From the NCBI GenBank assembly GCA_024655965.1, contig JANLFL010000002.1, forward strand, positions 361,902-425,901: 64,000 bases of DNA. Reading direction: 5' to 3'. The notes beneath the pieces were generated by a model. The model had not been told where the DNA came from, searched no databases, and saw only the letters and a list, made by a program, of their open reading frames with translations. Within the stretch, counting starts at the first letter, position 1, and every line of letters starts with the position of its first letter. The translations under genes were made by a program, and so were the position numbers. Positions 18,581-26,563 of this stretch are shown here, one piece after another. This stretch comes from Caldisericota bacterium. GTDB taxonomy: Bacteria > Caldisericota > JANLFM01.

Positions 18581-18745
18581 TTAGTCCTTGCTTTCCCTCT
18601 GGCAAACTTGGTTGGCAAGGGTACAGCTTGTCTTGCAGGCTGACTGACAAGAGGAGGAACAGTCCCTGCAGTCCCAAACTTCCCTCAGATCCTCTTTGGG
18701 GGTATCAATTAATTCAATATGAGTCGCCTTGATTTCATCGCGCAT
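18581..18745 (-). CDS. scfA: SCIFF (six-cysteine) ranthipeptide precursor
   Basis: A 54-residue peptide. The leader is acidic and amphipathic (residues 1-25) and the core has six cysteines at 26, 29, 33, 37, 41 and 48, including the family signature CQSACKTSC. Thr39 and Thr42 sit between core cysteines and are possible bridge acceptors. In this family the maturase links cysteine sulfur to an acceptor carbon to form thioethers. The ATG at 18745 is selected because GAGGTGA lies six bases upstream; the longer frame to 18802 has no such site and would run through the promoter. It heads a five-gene cluster with maturase and ABC exporter. The leader differs from the usual clostridial SCIFF leader. 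Confidence 0.9.
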   Translation of the reverse strand: MRDEIKATHIELIDTPKEDLREVWDCRDCSSSCQSACKTSCTLANQVCQRESKD

Positions 18746-18767
18746 GGTGTTCACCTCGTTTCCCATT

Positions 18768-18796
18768 TTAATAGCAGGAAATTCCTTCCCTGACAA
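18768..18796 (-). promoter_or_regulatory. promoter of the SCIFF operon
   Basis: On the minus strand TTGTCA (18791-18796), a 17-base spacer, and TATTAA (18768-18773), running into AAT. The transcript would begin about 15-18 bases before the ribosome site of the SCIFF precursor gene. Confidence 0.6.
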
Positions 18797-18803
18797 GACC
18801 AAC

Positions 18804-18831
18804 TTGGCAATTTTTCAAGATGTGGTATCTT
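18804..18831 (+). promoter_or_regulatory. putative promoter of the ferritin-like gene
   Basis: TTGGCA (18804-18809), 16-base spacer, TATCTT (18826-18831), then an AGGAGG ribosome site before the ATG at 18862. It is back to back with the SCIFF promoter and the two nearly touch. Confidence 0.4.
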
Positions 18832-18861
18832 AAATAAAAATTCGGGCAGGAGGAAACAAAG

Positions 18862-19317
18862 ATGAGCCTCAGCCAGAAGGAACTCCTGGAAATGGCTATA
18901 TACCAAGAAATTTCCACTCGAAATTTTTATAGTCAGATCGCTGAGCGAATCCAGGACAAGAGCGGAAAGAAAAAATTCCTTGAACTCTCCCAGGAGGAGG
19001 AAAACCACCAAAACATCCTCAACGGTTGGTATGAGAGGAAATTCGGGCAAAAATTTATCCCTGATCCCCAAGCGCTGAAGCCCGTATTCGAATTCCCCCA
19101 GGAGGCAGTCTTCTCTAAGAGTAGCGCCTTGGAAGCAGTGAGCGTTGGCATCCAGCTGGAAAGGGATTCAGCGAACTTTTACTCTTCCTGGAAAGAAAAG
19201 GAGGAGGGGGAGGAAGCCCGCGATTTGCTCCAGAAGTTGATCGATTTCGAAAACAGCCACTTCCTCCGCCTGAAAGAGGAATACCAAGCAATTTCCCAAA
19301 ATTTCTACTGGATTTGA
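18862..19317 (+). CDS. ferritin-like/rubrerythrin-type diiron protein
   Basis: A 151-residue all-helical protein. Two half-sites typical of the rubrerythrin four-helix bundle are visible: YQEISTRNFYSQIAERI with EEENHQNIL in the first half, and GIQLERDSANFYSSW with DFENSHFLRLKEEY in the second. These supply the expected glutamates and histidines for a diiron centre. There is no rubredoxin domain, so it is a short erythrin-like member. Likely role: peroxide or iron handling in an anaerobe. It is divergent from the SCIFF operon and precedes the nucleoside kinases. Confidence 0.85.
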   Translation: MSLSQKELLEMAIYQEISTRNFYSQIAERIQDKSGKKKFLELSQEEENHQNILNGWYERKFGQKFIPDPQALKPVFEFPQEAVFSKSSALEAVSVGIQLERDSANFYSSWKEKEEGEEARDLLQKLIDFENSHFLRLKEEYQAISQNFYWI

Positions 19318-19347
19318 TTTTTCCCTTATATCCTGCCTTTTTTGAAA

Positions 19348-19956
19348 ATGGACAATAATTACTTTCACATTGCCATTGAGGGACCGATAGGAGTTGGAAA
19401 GACCTCCCTGGCCATGATCCTTGCCTGGGAATTAAATATGAAAGCTTTTTTTGAACCCGCGGATAACAACCCGTACCTGGCTGATTTTTACGCGGATATT
19501 TCTCGCATGTCCTTCCCCACCCAGCTTTACTTTCTGGTCCACCGATTCCGAAAACAACTCCGGCTCCAAACCATAAAAAGGGCCCGGCCCGTGGTCTCTG
19601 ATTTCTATTTCAAGAAAGACCTGATCTTCGCTTCCTTGATCCTTACCGGCAGGGATAAAGAGCTCTACGATAGGATCATCGCCGAAATGCTCCCCTTTGT
19701 GGAGGAACCCAACCTGATAATCTTCCTGGATGCTCCCCTTCCGGTATTGATGGAGAGGATCAGAAGAAGGGCACGGCACGGAGAGACCCTAATCACCGAG
19801 GAATACGAAGAGCTCCTCTCCGCCACCTATCAGAAATTTTTCCACGATTTTCAGGACGCACCCCTCCTCACCATAGACACCACGTTTTTGGATTTCGTAA
19901 ACCGGGAATCTGACCGAAAAGCGATATTAAAAATCGTAAAGGAAGCCCTGAGATGA
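19348..19956 (+). CDS. deoxynucleoside kinase (first of a pair)
   Basis: A 202-residue kinase of the dNK family. P-loop EGPIGVGKTS near the N-terminus, FYADISRMSFPTQLYFLVHRFRKQ for nucleoside binding, VVSDFYFKKDLIFA for the ERS/DRS-like region, and a lid RIRRRARHGE. It phosphorylates deoxyadenosine/deoxyguanosine or pyrimidine deoxynucleosides for salvage. The first in-frame start is TTG at 19342 and ATG is at 19348; neither has a clear ribosome site and I chose the ATG. It overlaps the second kinase by four bases, as paired dGK/dCK genes do in Gram-positive bacteria. Confidence 0.85.
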   Translation: MDNNYFHIAIEGPIGVGKTSLAMILAWELNMKAFFEPADNNPYLADFYADISRMSFPTQLYFLVHRFRKQLRLQTIKRARPVVSDFYFKKDLIFASLILTGRDKELYDRIIAEMLPFVEEPNLIIFLDAPLPVLMERIRRRARHGETLITEEYEELLSATYQKFFHDFQDAPLLTIDTTFLDFVNRESDRKAILKIVKEALR

Positions 19957-20594
19957 GGCCCAAAATTCCACCTGTTCCCCTGGTCGGACTTGCCGGCAAT
20001 ATCTCGGTCGGAAAATCAACCCTTGCGGAGATCCTGGCCACTCGCTGGAACTGGATGCTTTTTAAGGAACCGGAAGTCCTGAACCCCTATCTGGCAGATT
20101 TTTACCGGGAACCCCATCGCTGGTCGGTACATTCCCAGATGTTTTTTCTCCTCGAGCGCTACAAAGGTCATCTAACCCTCCAGGAGAAGGGAATCCCGGC
20201 TGTCATGGACAGGACCATTTACGAGGACGCGGAAGTGTTCGCCTATCTTCTCCTCGATCAGAGGGATTGGAAAACATATAGGAATTTCTACAACTTGGCC
20301 TTGAGGAGGCTCCAACCTCCAAGGTTGGTAGTTTACCTCAGGGCTTCACCCCAGACCCTCATGCACCGCCTGAAGATAAGGGGCAGGTCCTACGAGAAGA
20401 ACGTGAGCCTCGATTACCTGGCAAGGCTGAACAGAAGATACGATCAGTGGGCGGATTCCTTTCGCAGAGCTCCCCTTCTTAAAGTGGACACCGATGGGAT
20501 GGACTTCGTCCGTTCCTCGTCAGACCTGGAAAAGATCATCGGGTTAATTGAGGAAACCCTATACGCTCAGGAGAGCGCTGCCCTTTTTCCTTAA
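19953..20594 (+). CDS. deoxynucleoside kinase (second of a pair)
   Basis: A 213-residue dNK-family protein homologous in layout to its neighbour: P-loop GNISVGKST, FYREPHRWSVHSQMFFLLERYKGH, the DRTIYED motif that holds the catalytic Asp-Arg, and lid RLKIRGRSYE. The DRTIYEDAEVF segment is closer to the classic deoxyadenosine/deoxyguanosine kinases than that of the first copy. The two may form a heterodimer with split specificities, as known for lactobacilli. Stop at 20594 is 66 bases before the AAA ATPase gene. Confidence 0.87.
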   Translation: MRPKIPPVPLVGLAGNISVGKSTLAEILATRWNWMLFKEPEVLNPYLADFYREPHRWSVHSQMFFLLERYKGHLTLQEKGIPAVMDRTIYEDAEVFAYLLLDQRDWKTYRNFYNLALRRLQPPRLVVYLRASPQTLMHRLKIRGRSYEKNVSLDYLARLNRRYDQWADSFRRAPLLKVDTDGMDFVRSSSDLEKIIGLIEETLYAQESAALFP

Positions 20595-20639
20595 AATAAC
20601 CCCGGATTTGCGATAAAATTTCTTTAATTAAAAGCCCAG

Positions 20640-20651
20640 GGAGGTACCTCC
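20640..20651 (+). promoter_or_regulatory. ribosome site inside a palindrome
   Basis: GGAGGTACCTCC is a perfect 12-base palindrome whose left half is the Shine-Dalgarno of the ATPase gene starting at 20661. In RNA the loop would be too tight for a full hairpin, but it could pair between transcripts or bind protein. Confidence 0.4.
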
Positions 20652-20660
20652 TGAAGATAA

Positions 20661-22184
20661 ATGGGAAAACAGTATATCGTTGATGATTTAGCCGAGCTCC
20701 TGAAAGTAATCCCTCCAGAGCTCAAGGAACAGTTGGAAAAAATGGACCAATTAAGCGAGCTTCTCGAGGTAGTCCTTGATCTGGGGAGAAAACCTGAGGC
20801 TCGATTTCCGAACTCTTACCTTTATTTGAGCGAGGAACCGGTAACCAAGGAACAAATTAATTACGTGGTTTTGAGGATCGGCGATTTTGGTCCGGACCAC
20901 CGCGCGGGGATAACCAGGACCTTGCACCGGATTTCCTGCCTGGTGAACAGAAGGGGAGAGATCATCGGGCTCACCCTCCGGGTGGGGAGGGCGGTTTTTG
21001 GAACGGTGGACATCATCCGCGACGTGATTGAAACCGGGAAGAGCATCCTCCTCATGGGTAAACCTGGCGTGGGAAAAACCACCATGCTCCGGGAGGTGGC
21101 GAGGGTTCTCGCCGATGATTTGAACAAGAGGGTGATCGTCGTTGATACCTCCAATGAAATCGCCGGTGACGGCGACATTCCCCACCCGGCAATCGGGAGG
21201 GCAAGGAGGATGCAGGTCCCCACTCCTGAACTTCAACACGAGGTAATGATCGAGGCGGTGGAAAACCACATGCCCGAGGTGATAATCATCGACGAGATTG
21301 GCCGAGAACTGGAAGTCATGGCTGCCAGGACGATCGCGGAAAGGGGCGTCCAGCTCGTTGCCACCGCCCATGGCAACACCCTTGAAAATCTGATTCAAAA
21401 CCCAACCCTGTGCGATTTAGTGGGAGGGATTCAGGCAGTAACCCTCTCCGACGAGGAAGCCCGCTTCCGGGGAACCCAGAAGACCGTCCTCGAGCGAAGG
21501 GCTCCCCCAACTTTCGAGGTCCTCGTGGAGATCAAGGACAGGGAAACCCTTGCCATTCACCATGACGTAGCGGAGACCGTGGACAAGCTCTTAAGGGATA
21601 TTCCGCCTCAACCCGAAATCAGGAGACGATCGGGGAAGGGCGAGGTTGAGGTGGAAAAACCGGAAAAAGTGGAAACAAAAATTGAGGTGGAGACCCCTCC
21701 TTCCCGGCCCATTAAGCCTGAAAGGATAAATATTTTCCCTTACGGGGTTTCCCGGGATCGACTAGAAAGGGCAATCCACGACATGAATCTCTCCGCAACA
21801 ATTACTCGCAATCTCTCGGAAGCCCATGCGGTGGTTACGATTAAATCCCAGGAAAAGCGGAAACCCCAGCTTTTAATCCAGGCCCAGGTCCAGAAAGTCC
21901 CGGTGTATGTCCTAAGGAATAACACAAGCTCTCAGATCCGAACCTTTTTAAGAAAGGTGTATGGACTTCCTGAAAGAGAGTGGGACTCCCGGGTGATGGA
22001 GAAGACCGAGGAGATGATCTTCAAGGTTTTAAAAACCCACCAGCCCATCGAACTGCCACCGGAGCCACCCCCCATCCGTAGGCTACAGCACGAAATGATT
22101 GAGAAATACGGCCTTTACTCGGAGAGCAGGGGGGAAGAGCCCTTCAGACGGGTAGTAATTTTTCCCTCCTCCTCGAAGAAATGA
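20661..22184 (+). CDS. AAA ATPase with R3H domain (SpoIIIAA/Ycf45-like)
   Basis: A 507-residue protein. Residues about 1-115 form an N-terminal domain, 116-310 an AAA/RecA-like ATPase with Walker A GKPGVGKT (133-140) and Walker B EVIIIDEIGRE, then a charged Glu/Lys/Pro linker (about 310-355), and a C-terminal R3H single-strand nucleic acid-binding domain (IRRLQHEMIEKYGL, about 475-500). The ATPase resembles SpoIIIAA and the chloroplast Ycf45 protein. In several phyla this gene sits upstream of tmk, as here with a four-base overlap. Function is not established; nucleic-acid-dependent ATPase is the fair description. Confidence 0.85.
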   Translation: MGKQYIVDDLAELLKVIPPELKEQLEKMDQLSELLEVVLDLGRKPEARFPNSYLYLSEEPVTKEQINYVVLRIGDFGPDHRAGITRTLHRISCLVNRRGEIIGLTLRVGRAVFGTVDIIRDVIETGKSILLMGKPGVGKTTMLREVARVLADDLNKRVIVVDTSNEIAGDGDIPHPAIGRARRMQVPTPELQHEVMIEAVENHMPEVIIIDEIGRELEVMAARTIAERGVQLVATAHGNTLENLIQNPTLCDLVGGIQAVTLSDEEARFRGTQKTVLERRAPPTFEVLVEIKDRETLAIHHDVAETVDKLLRDIPPQPEIRRRSGKGEVEVEKPEKVETKIEVETPPSRPIKPERINIFPYGVSRDRLERAIHDMNLSATITRNLSEAHAVVTIKSQEKRKPQLLIQAQVQKVPVYVLRNNTSSQIRTFLRKVYGLPEREWDSRVMEKTEEMIFKVLKTHQPIELPPEPPPIRRLQHEMIEKYGLYSESRGEEPFRRVVIFPSSSKK

Positions 22185-22816
22185 ACGGTATCTTCATCAC
22201 CTTAGAGGGAATAGACGGAACGGGGAAGAGCACTCAAGCTTCCTTGATCGGCAAAAGGCTTTCGCTTTTGGGTTACAGGGTTAAGACCACAAAGGAACCG
22301 GGGGGAACCGAAATTGGGTCACAGATTGCCAAAATCCTGTTATCAAACGAGAACAGAAATATTTCCCCCAAGACCGAGATGTTCCTTTTTGCGGCGGATC
22401 GGGCCCAGCATGTCAAGGAGTTCATCAAACCCTTCCTTGAGGAGGGATGGGTAGTGGTCTCCTCAAGATACATCGATTCCACCCTGGCATACCAGTGCTG
22501 GGGTCACGGTCTTCCCCTGGAGGAGGTGAAAAGAATAATGGCTTTCGCCACGGACAACCTTCTTCCCCATCTAACAATCGTCCTCGATCTGGAACCCGAG
22601 ATCGCTTTAAAGAGGGTGAGGGGAGACAGACTGGAAAGCGAAGGTCTGGAACTCTTGAAAAAGGTTCGCGGGGGATATCTCTCTCTTGCGGCCCATAATC
22701 CCGAACGGATAAAAATCGTATCTGCGGAGGGAAAGCCAGATGAGGTCCTGGAAAAGATTTGGCATTGGGTCCTCCGCTTGCTGGAAAAGTTCCCCGCCCT
22801 GGGAGGAAGGAGGTGA
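22181..22816 (+). CDS. tmk: thymidylate kinase
   Basis: A 211-residue kinase that turns dTMP into dTDP. P-loop EGIDGTGKST, the DR-type motif in VVVSSRYIDSTLAYQCWG, TKEPGGT substrate loop, and lid RVRGDRLESEG. Starting ATG overlaps the stop of the AAA/R3H gene (ATGA). It leads a replication cluster (tmk, darA, holB, ricT) whose order is conserved in many Gram-positive bacteria. Confidence 0.95.
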   Translation: MNGIFITLEGIDGTGKSTQASLIGKRLSLLGYRVKTTKEPGGTEIGSQIAKILLSNENRNISPKTEMFLFAADRAQHVKEFIKPFLEEGWVVVSSRYIDSTLAYQCWGHGLPLEEVKRIMAFATDNLLPHLTIVLDLEPEIALKRVRGDRLESEGLELLKKVRGGYLSLAAHNPERIKIVSAEGKPDEVLEKIWHWVLRLLEKFPALGGRR

Positions 22817-22820
22817 GAAG

Positions 22821-23150
22821 ATGAAACTAGTCATCGCGGTTGTCCAGGATAAGGACGTTGACAACCTCCTCTTCCGTTTAACCAAAAAAGGGTACCGGGC
22901 AACTAAAATGGCCTCCACCGGTGGGTTCCTCAGGGAGGGAAATTCCACCATCTTCCTCGGGGTGGAAGAGGAAAAAGTGGATGAGGTGATTGAGACAATA
23001 AAAGATTGCTGCAGCCTCAGAGAACACTTCATCAATCCGGCTCCTTACACTTCAGCGGCCCCCGGAAGCTTCCTCCCCTACCCCATGAGAGTGGAAGTCG
23101 GTGGGGCGACGATTTTCGTAATCCCCATTGATCGCTGGGAACGGGTTTAG
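22821..23150 (+). CDS. darA: cyclic-di-AMP receptor-like PII-fold protein (DarA/YaaQ)
   Basis: A 109-residue protein of PF06153. The N-terminal strand MKLVIAVVQDKDVDNLL, the glycine-rich STGGFLREGNSTIFLGV that in B. subtilis/S. aureus DarA/PstA contacts cyclic-di-AMP, and the C-terminal GGATIFVIPIDRWERV are all present. The ATG at 22821 has a strong GGAGGTGAG site; longer frames would start inside tmk. YaaR, the gene that often follows, is absent. GTG of holB overlaps the stop. Confidence 0.9.
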   Translation: MKLVIAVVQDKDVDNLLFRLTKKGYRATKMASTGGFLREGNSTIFLGVEEEKVDEVIETIKDCCSLREHFINPAPYTSAAPGSFLPYPMRVEVGGATIFVIPIDRWERV

Positions 23151-24139
23151 TGTTATTCGAAAAAATAACCGGTCACATCCACCCCAAAAGGGTCCTTTCT
23201 AAAGCCGTGGAGTCAGGGGAGCCCTTTCATTCCTATCTTTTCTGGGGACCAGAAGGGGTGGGGAAAAAATCCCTGGCCTTGCGCTTTGCTCAGGCTTTAG
23301 CCTGCCCCAACAGAATCGACGGATGCGGCTGCAATTCCTGTAAAGAAGCGGAGCTGGGAATCCATCCGGATATCCACTTGATCCTCCCCCAGGGCGAGAG
23401 CCTGAAGATCTCCGGAACCAGGGCTTTAATCGAGTTGAGTTCTCTCCATCCCCTCAAATCGCCATTTGTGGTTAACATCCTCGAAGAAGCCGACCGTTTA
23501 ACCCCTGAAGCAGCAAACTCAATCTTAAAGCTTCTTGAGGAACCCCCTCCTGCCGTGGTGAATATCCTGATAACCTCCAGACCCCACTTCCTCCCCCCGA
23601 CAGTCCTCTCCCGATGTCTGCCCATCTCCTTCGGGTTCTTAAAAATGGAGGAGATAAAAGATGAGCTCCAGAAAGTGAAAGCGGGGGAAATAGGGACAAT
23701 CTCTCGCATTGCTGGGGGAAGAATTGGAGAAGCCCTGCACTGGGCAAAACCGGAAAACTGGAAGCGAAGGTTAAAATATTTGAGCACTGGATTTCAACTC
23801 GCCGCGGGGAACGTTTCCCTTTCTCAGGTAGATAACCTGTTCAAGGAAAAGGATAAAAATGGGGTGATGGATTTTTTGAAAGTCCTCCTCTCCCTATGGA
23901 GGGACCTTTCCCTCGTAAGTTTAGGCCTTGAGGAAGTGGCAAATTTGGATCAATTTAAAAACATCCAAAGTCTATCTGGGGAACGCCCCGCTGAGGAATG
24001 GGTGAAGGGTTGCTTTTTAATCGAGGAGGTCCTCGAATTGAGCTATACCACTGTGAATATGAACATGCTAATCACTTCCCTGGTGATCAACCTGAGCATG
24101 AAAAAACTCAAAGAAAGGAGGGACCCTTTTGCAGCCTAA
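23150..24139 (+). CDS. holB: DNA polymerase III delta prime subunit
   Basis: A 329-residue clamp-loader subunit. P-loop GPEGVGKKS, a zinc-binding group of cysteines in CPNRIDGCGCNSCKEAELGIHPD, LLEEPPPAVVNILITSRP (sensor region) and an SRC-like LSRCLPI motif. It works with delta and tau/gamma to load the beta sliding clamp. The start is GTG at 23150, overlapping the darA stop by one base. The first 35 residues include the expected GHIHPKRVLSKAVESGEPFHSYLFWGP. Confidence 0.9.
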   Translation: MLFEKITGHIHPKRVLSKAVESGEPFHSYLFWGPEGVGKKSLALRFAQALACPNRIDGCGCNSCKEAELGIHPDIHLILPQGESLKISGTRALIELSSLHPLKSPFVVNILEEADRLTPEAANSILKLLEEPPPAVVNILITSRPHFLPPTVLSRCLPISFGFLKMEEIKDELQKVKAGEIGTISRIAGGRIGEALHWAKPENWKRRLKYLSTGFQLAAGNVSLSQVDNLFKEKDKNGVMDFLKVLLSLWRDLSLVSLGLEEVANLDQFKNIQSLSGERPAEEWVKGCFLIEEVLELSYTTVNMNMLITSLVINLSMKKLKERRDPFAA

Positions 24140-25001
24140 AATTGTCGTCGGGGTCCGTTTTCGGGAGGGAGGGAGAATTTACACATTCGATCCGGGAATC
24201 CTCCATATCGGCCCCGGAGATTATGTGATAGTTCAAACCTCCCGGGGTTTAGAAATTGGCATCGTGGCTTACGGACCCCGGGAAATTCAACCTCATGAAT
24301 TGACCCAACCCCTTAATCGGGTGCTGAGAAAAGCTACTCGCAAGGACATCGAGAGGATGGAGGAAAACCGGGAGGAGGAGAAAAAGGCCTTCCGCATCTG
24401 TGAGGAAAAAATCAAAAGCCACAACCTTCCCATGAACCTTGTTTCGGTGGAGTACCTTTTCGATCGCTCCAAATTCGTTTTTTATTTCACCTCGGAGACA
24501 AGGGTAGACTTCCGGGACCTGGTAAAGGACCTGGCCTCCGTCCTCCATGCCCGAGTCGAGCTCTGGCAAATTGGCGCTAGGGACGAGACCAAGGTTTTCG
24601 GAGGACTGGGGATTTGCGGGAGGCCCCTCTGCTGCGCCACTTTTCTAAAGGAGTTCTCTCCGGTGACCATAAAAATGGCCAAGGAGCAATCCCTGGCCCT
24701 GAACCCCTTAAAAATTTCCGGAGTCTGCGGAAGGCTGATGTGCTGCTTGAGATATGAATACGAAACATACAGGGAAGCCCGCTCCAGGATGCCCAAAGAG
24801 GGGACCATGGTCGAAACCCCCCAGGGAAGGGGGAGGGTGATGGAGCTCAATGCTTTGAAGGAGACCCTCCTCGTTCAGCTGGATAATCAGGTGGTGGTGG
24901 AATTTCCCCTCGAGGAAATCGCCTGGGAGGGAAAAAACAACCAGAAGGAGGACCTTGCCAATGCCGAGTCTGAAGCTGAACAGGGGAATCCTCCCGGTTA
25001 A
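24129..25001 (+). CDS. ricT: PSP1/RicT-type regulatory iron-sulfur protein
   Basis: A 290-residue protein with the PSP1 C-terminal domain (about residues 60-150) and the diagnostic cysteine pairs CGRPLCC and CGRLMCC, separated by about 40 residues. In Bacillus RicT (YaaT) joins RicA and RicF in a [4Fe-4S] complex that modulates RNase Y and sporulation; RicA and RicF are not in this window. Translation starts at TTG 24129, inside holB, preceded by AAAGGAGG. The C-terminal 30 residues are acidic. Confidence 0.9.
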   Translation: MQPKIVVGVRFREGGRIYTFDPGILHIGPGDYVIVQTSRGLEIGIVAYGPREIQPHELTQPLNRVLRKATRKDIERMEENREEEKKAFRICEEKIKSHNLPMNLVSVEYLFDRSKFVFYFTSETRVDFRDLVKDLASVLHARVELWQIGARDETKVFGGLGICGRPLCCATFLKEFSPVTIKMAKEQSLALNPLKISGVCGRLMCCLRYEYETYREARSRMPKEGTMVETPQGRGRVMELNALKETLLVQLDNQVVVEFPLEEIAWEGKNNQKEDLANAESEAEQGNPPG

Positions 25002-26328
25002 AGGGAAGCTCTCCCCGGGGAATATCTTAATCAGAGAGGGGAAAATTGCCGCTTTAGGGGACCTCAAAGGAGTCCCGGTCGACCAGGAATTGGACCTTGA
25101 AGGCCTGGTGGTCCTCCCCGGAGCCGTGGATCCCCACGTTCACTTCGACGATCCGGGGTTCACCTGGAGGGAGGATTTCTTTACAGGGACCGCTTCCGCA
25201 GCCATGGGCGGAATTACCACAGTAATTGACATGCCGGAGACCTCGATCCCCAATTGTCGCACCCCGGAAGGTTTGTTGGCCAAGCTCTCGGAGATCCAGA
25301 AAAAATCCCTTGTGGACTTCGCCCTCTGGGGCGGGGTTACCGGGGAGGAGGTCAGGGACGGTTCCTTCAGGGAAAAAATGCAGGCTTTGGTATCTCTGGG
25401 AGTGGTGGGATTCAAGGTTTACACGATCTCCGGAATGCCCACTTACCCCAGAGTGACCTACGGTGAGATGCGCTCGATCATGAAAGAGGCTGCCAAATTG
25501 GGTGTCCCAGTTGGGGTTCATGCCGAGGATTTCGATTTGGTGACCGAGGAGACGGAAAAAGCGAGGAAAAGGGGGAAGGGAAACTTCCTGGACTTCCTTT
25601 CCTCCCGACCCCCAGTTAGCGAACACCTGGCCATCGCCAGCGCGGTCCTCCTCTCTCAGGATACCGGAGCCAGTGTTCACATCGTTCACGTCTCAACGGG
25701 GATTGGAGTGGAAATAGTTGCCGAGGGGAAAAACAGGGGAATTCCCGTTACCTGCGAGACCTGTCCCCATTACTTGATCCTTACCTCAGAGGACTTCAAT
25801 ATTTTCGGTGCCAAAATGAAAACCACCCCACCGGTTAGAAAGAAATGGGACCAGGAGAAGCTCTGGGAGGGTCTGAAATATGGAGTGGTGGATTTCGTAT
25901 CCACTGACCACGCTTCTTGCAATTATCCTGAAGAAAAGGAAAAAGAGGACTTCTTCGAGGCTTACGCCGGAATCCCAGGATGCCAGACCATGCTTCCCTT
26001 AATCTGGGAGGAGGGCTTTGTAAAAGGAAGGCTTTCCCTCGAAAGAGTCCTGGAGGCAACGGGAGAAAAAGCCTCCCGGCTTTTCGGCCTTTATCCCCGG
26101 AAGGGCTCATTGGAAATTGGGGCGGATGCAGACCTTACCGTCTTAGACCCCAGAAAACCTTACATCATCAAATCCGAAAGCCTGGCTTCAAAGGGAAAGT
26201 ATACGCCATTCGAGGGAAGGATCATTTCCTCAACCATAAAAATGGTTATCCTCCGTGGTAAAATAATTTTCCAAGAAGTGGAGGGTGTTTCTCCACGTAC
26301 TTGCGGAACCTGGATAAAGAGGAGGTGA
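24961..26328 (+). CDS. dihydroorotase-family amidohydrolase
   Basis: A 455-residue cyclic amidohydrolase. Metal and catalytic groups are all visible: HVHFDD near residue 58, the carboxylated lysine in GFKVYTISG, HAEDFD, HIVHVS, and the aspartate in STDHAS. The layout resembles dihydroorotase class I/allantoinase (AllB) enzymes, and PRTCGTWIKRR ends the protein. Substrate could be dihydroorotate or allantoin. ATG at 24961 is chosen, nine bases after AGGAGG, within the ricT gene. No other pyrimidine-biosynthesis gene is adjacent, and the NCS1/hydantoinase island lies 20 kb away, so a link there is only speculation. Confidence 0.88.
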   Translation: MPSLKLNRGILPVKGKLSPGNILIREGKIAALGDLKGVPVDQELDLEGLVVLPGAVDPHVHFDDPGFTWREDFFTGTASAAMGGITTVIDMPETSIPNCRTPEGLLAKLSEIQKKSLVDFALWGGVTGEEVRDGSFREKMQALVSLGVVGFKVYTISGMPTYPRVTYGEMRSIMKEAAKLGVPVGVHAEDFDLVTEETEKARKRGKGNFLDFLSSRPPVSEHLAIASAVLLSQDTGASVHIVHVSTGIGVEIVAEGKNRGIPVTCETCPHYLILTSEDFNIFGAKMKTTPPVRKKWDQEKLWEGLKYGVVDFVSTDHASCNYPEEKEKEDFFEAYAGIPGCQTMLPLIWEEGFVKGRLSLERVLEATGEKASRLFGLYPRKGSLEIGADADLTVLDPRKPYIIKSESLASKGKYTPFEGRIISSTIKMVILRGKIIFQEVEGVSPRTCGTWIKRR

Positions 26329-26332
26329 ACCT

Positions 26333-26542
26333 ATGCCAATATACGAATACCAGTGCCTCAACTGCCATCACCGGTTCGAATTCTTGGCCGGCATAGGGTT
26401 CGAGGAGCAACCCCTCGTCTGTCCCAGGTGCAAATCCCGAAATCTTAAGAGGTTGCTTTCACGGATTGCCTTCTTCGACAGCTCGAATTCCTGGAGGGCA
26501 AAAAATGGCAGTGGAGGCAAGGTAAAAGAGGGAAAGGAATAA
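26333..26542 (+). CDS. FmdB family zinc-ribbon protein
   Basis: A 69-residue protein with MPIYEYQCLNCHHRFEF and CPRCKSRNLKRLLS, the CxxC...CxxC zinc ribbon of the FmdB/CxxC_CXXC_SSSS family. The second half (FDSSNSW) keeps the serine-rich tail seen in relatives. It is four bases downstream of the amidohydrolase and ends the operon. Role in FmdB proteins is thought regulatory, not proven. Confidence 0.88.
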   Translation: MPIYEYQCLNCHHRFEFLAGIGFEEQPLVCPRCKSRNLKRLLSRIAFFDSSNSWRAKNGSGGKVKEGKE

Positions 26543-26563
26543 TCTCTGGGAAAGAGAATAAGG

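Noticed and set aside
20751-21398. Long minus-strand frame of 215 codons
   Set aside because: It lies wholly inside the AAA/R3H ATPase gene on the opposite strand, shows low-complexity His/Asp/Pro composition and has no ribosome site. It is an antisense shadow.
25054-25689. Minus-strand frame of 211 codons
   Set aside because: Antisense to the dihydroorotase-family gene, whose catalytic motifs are all intact; no motif in the shadow frame.
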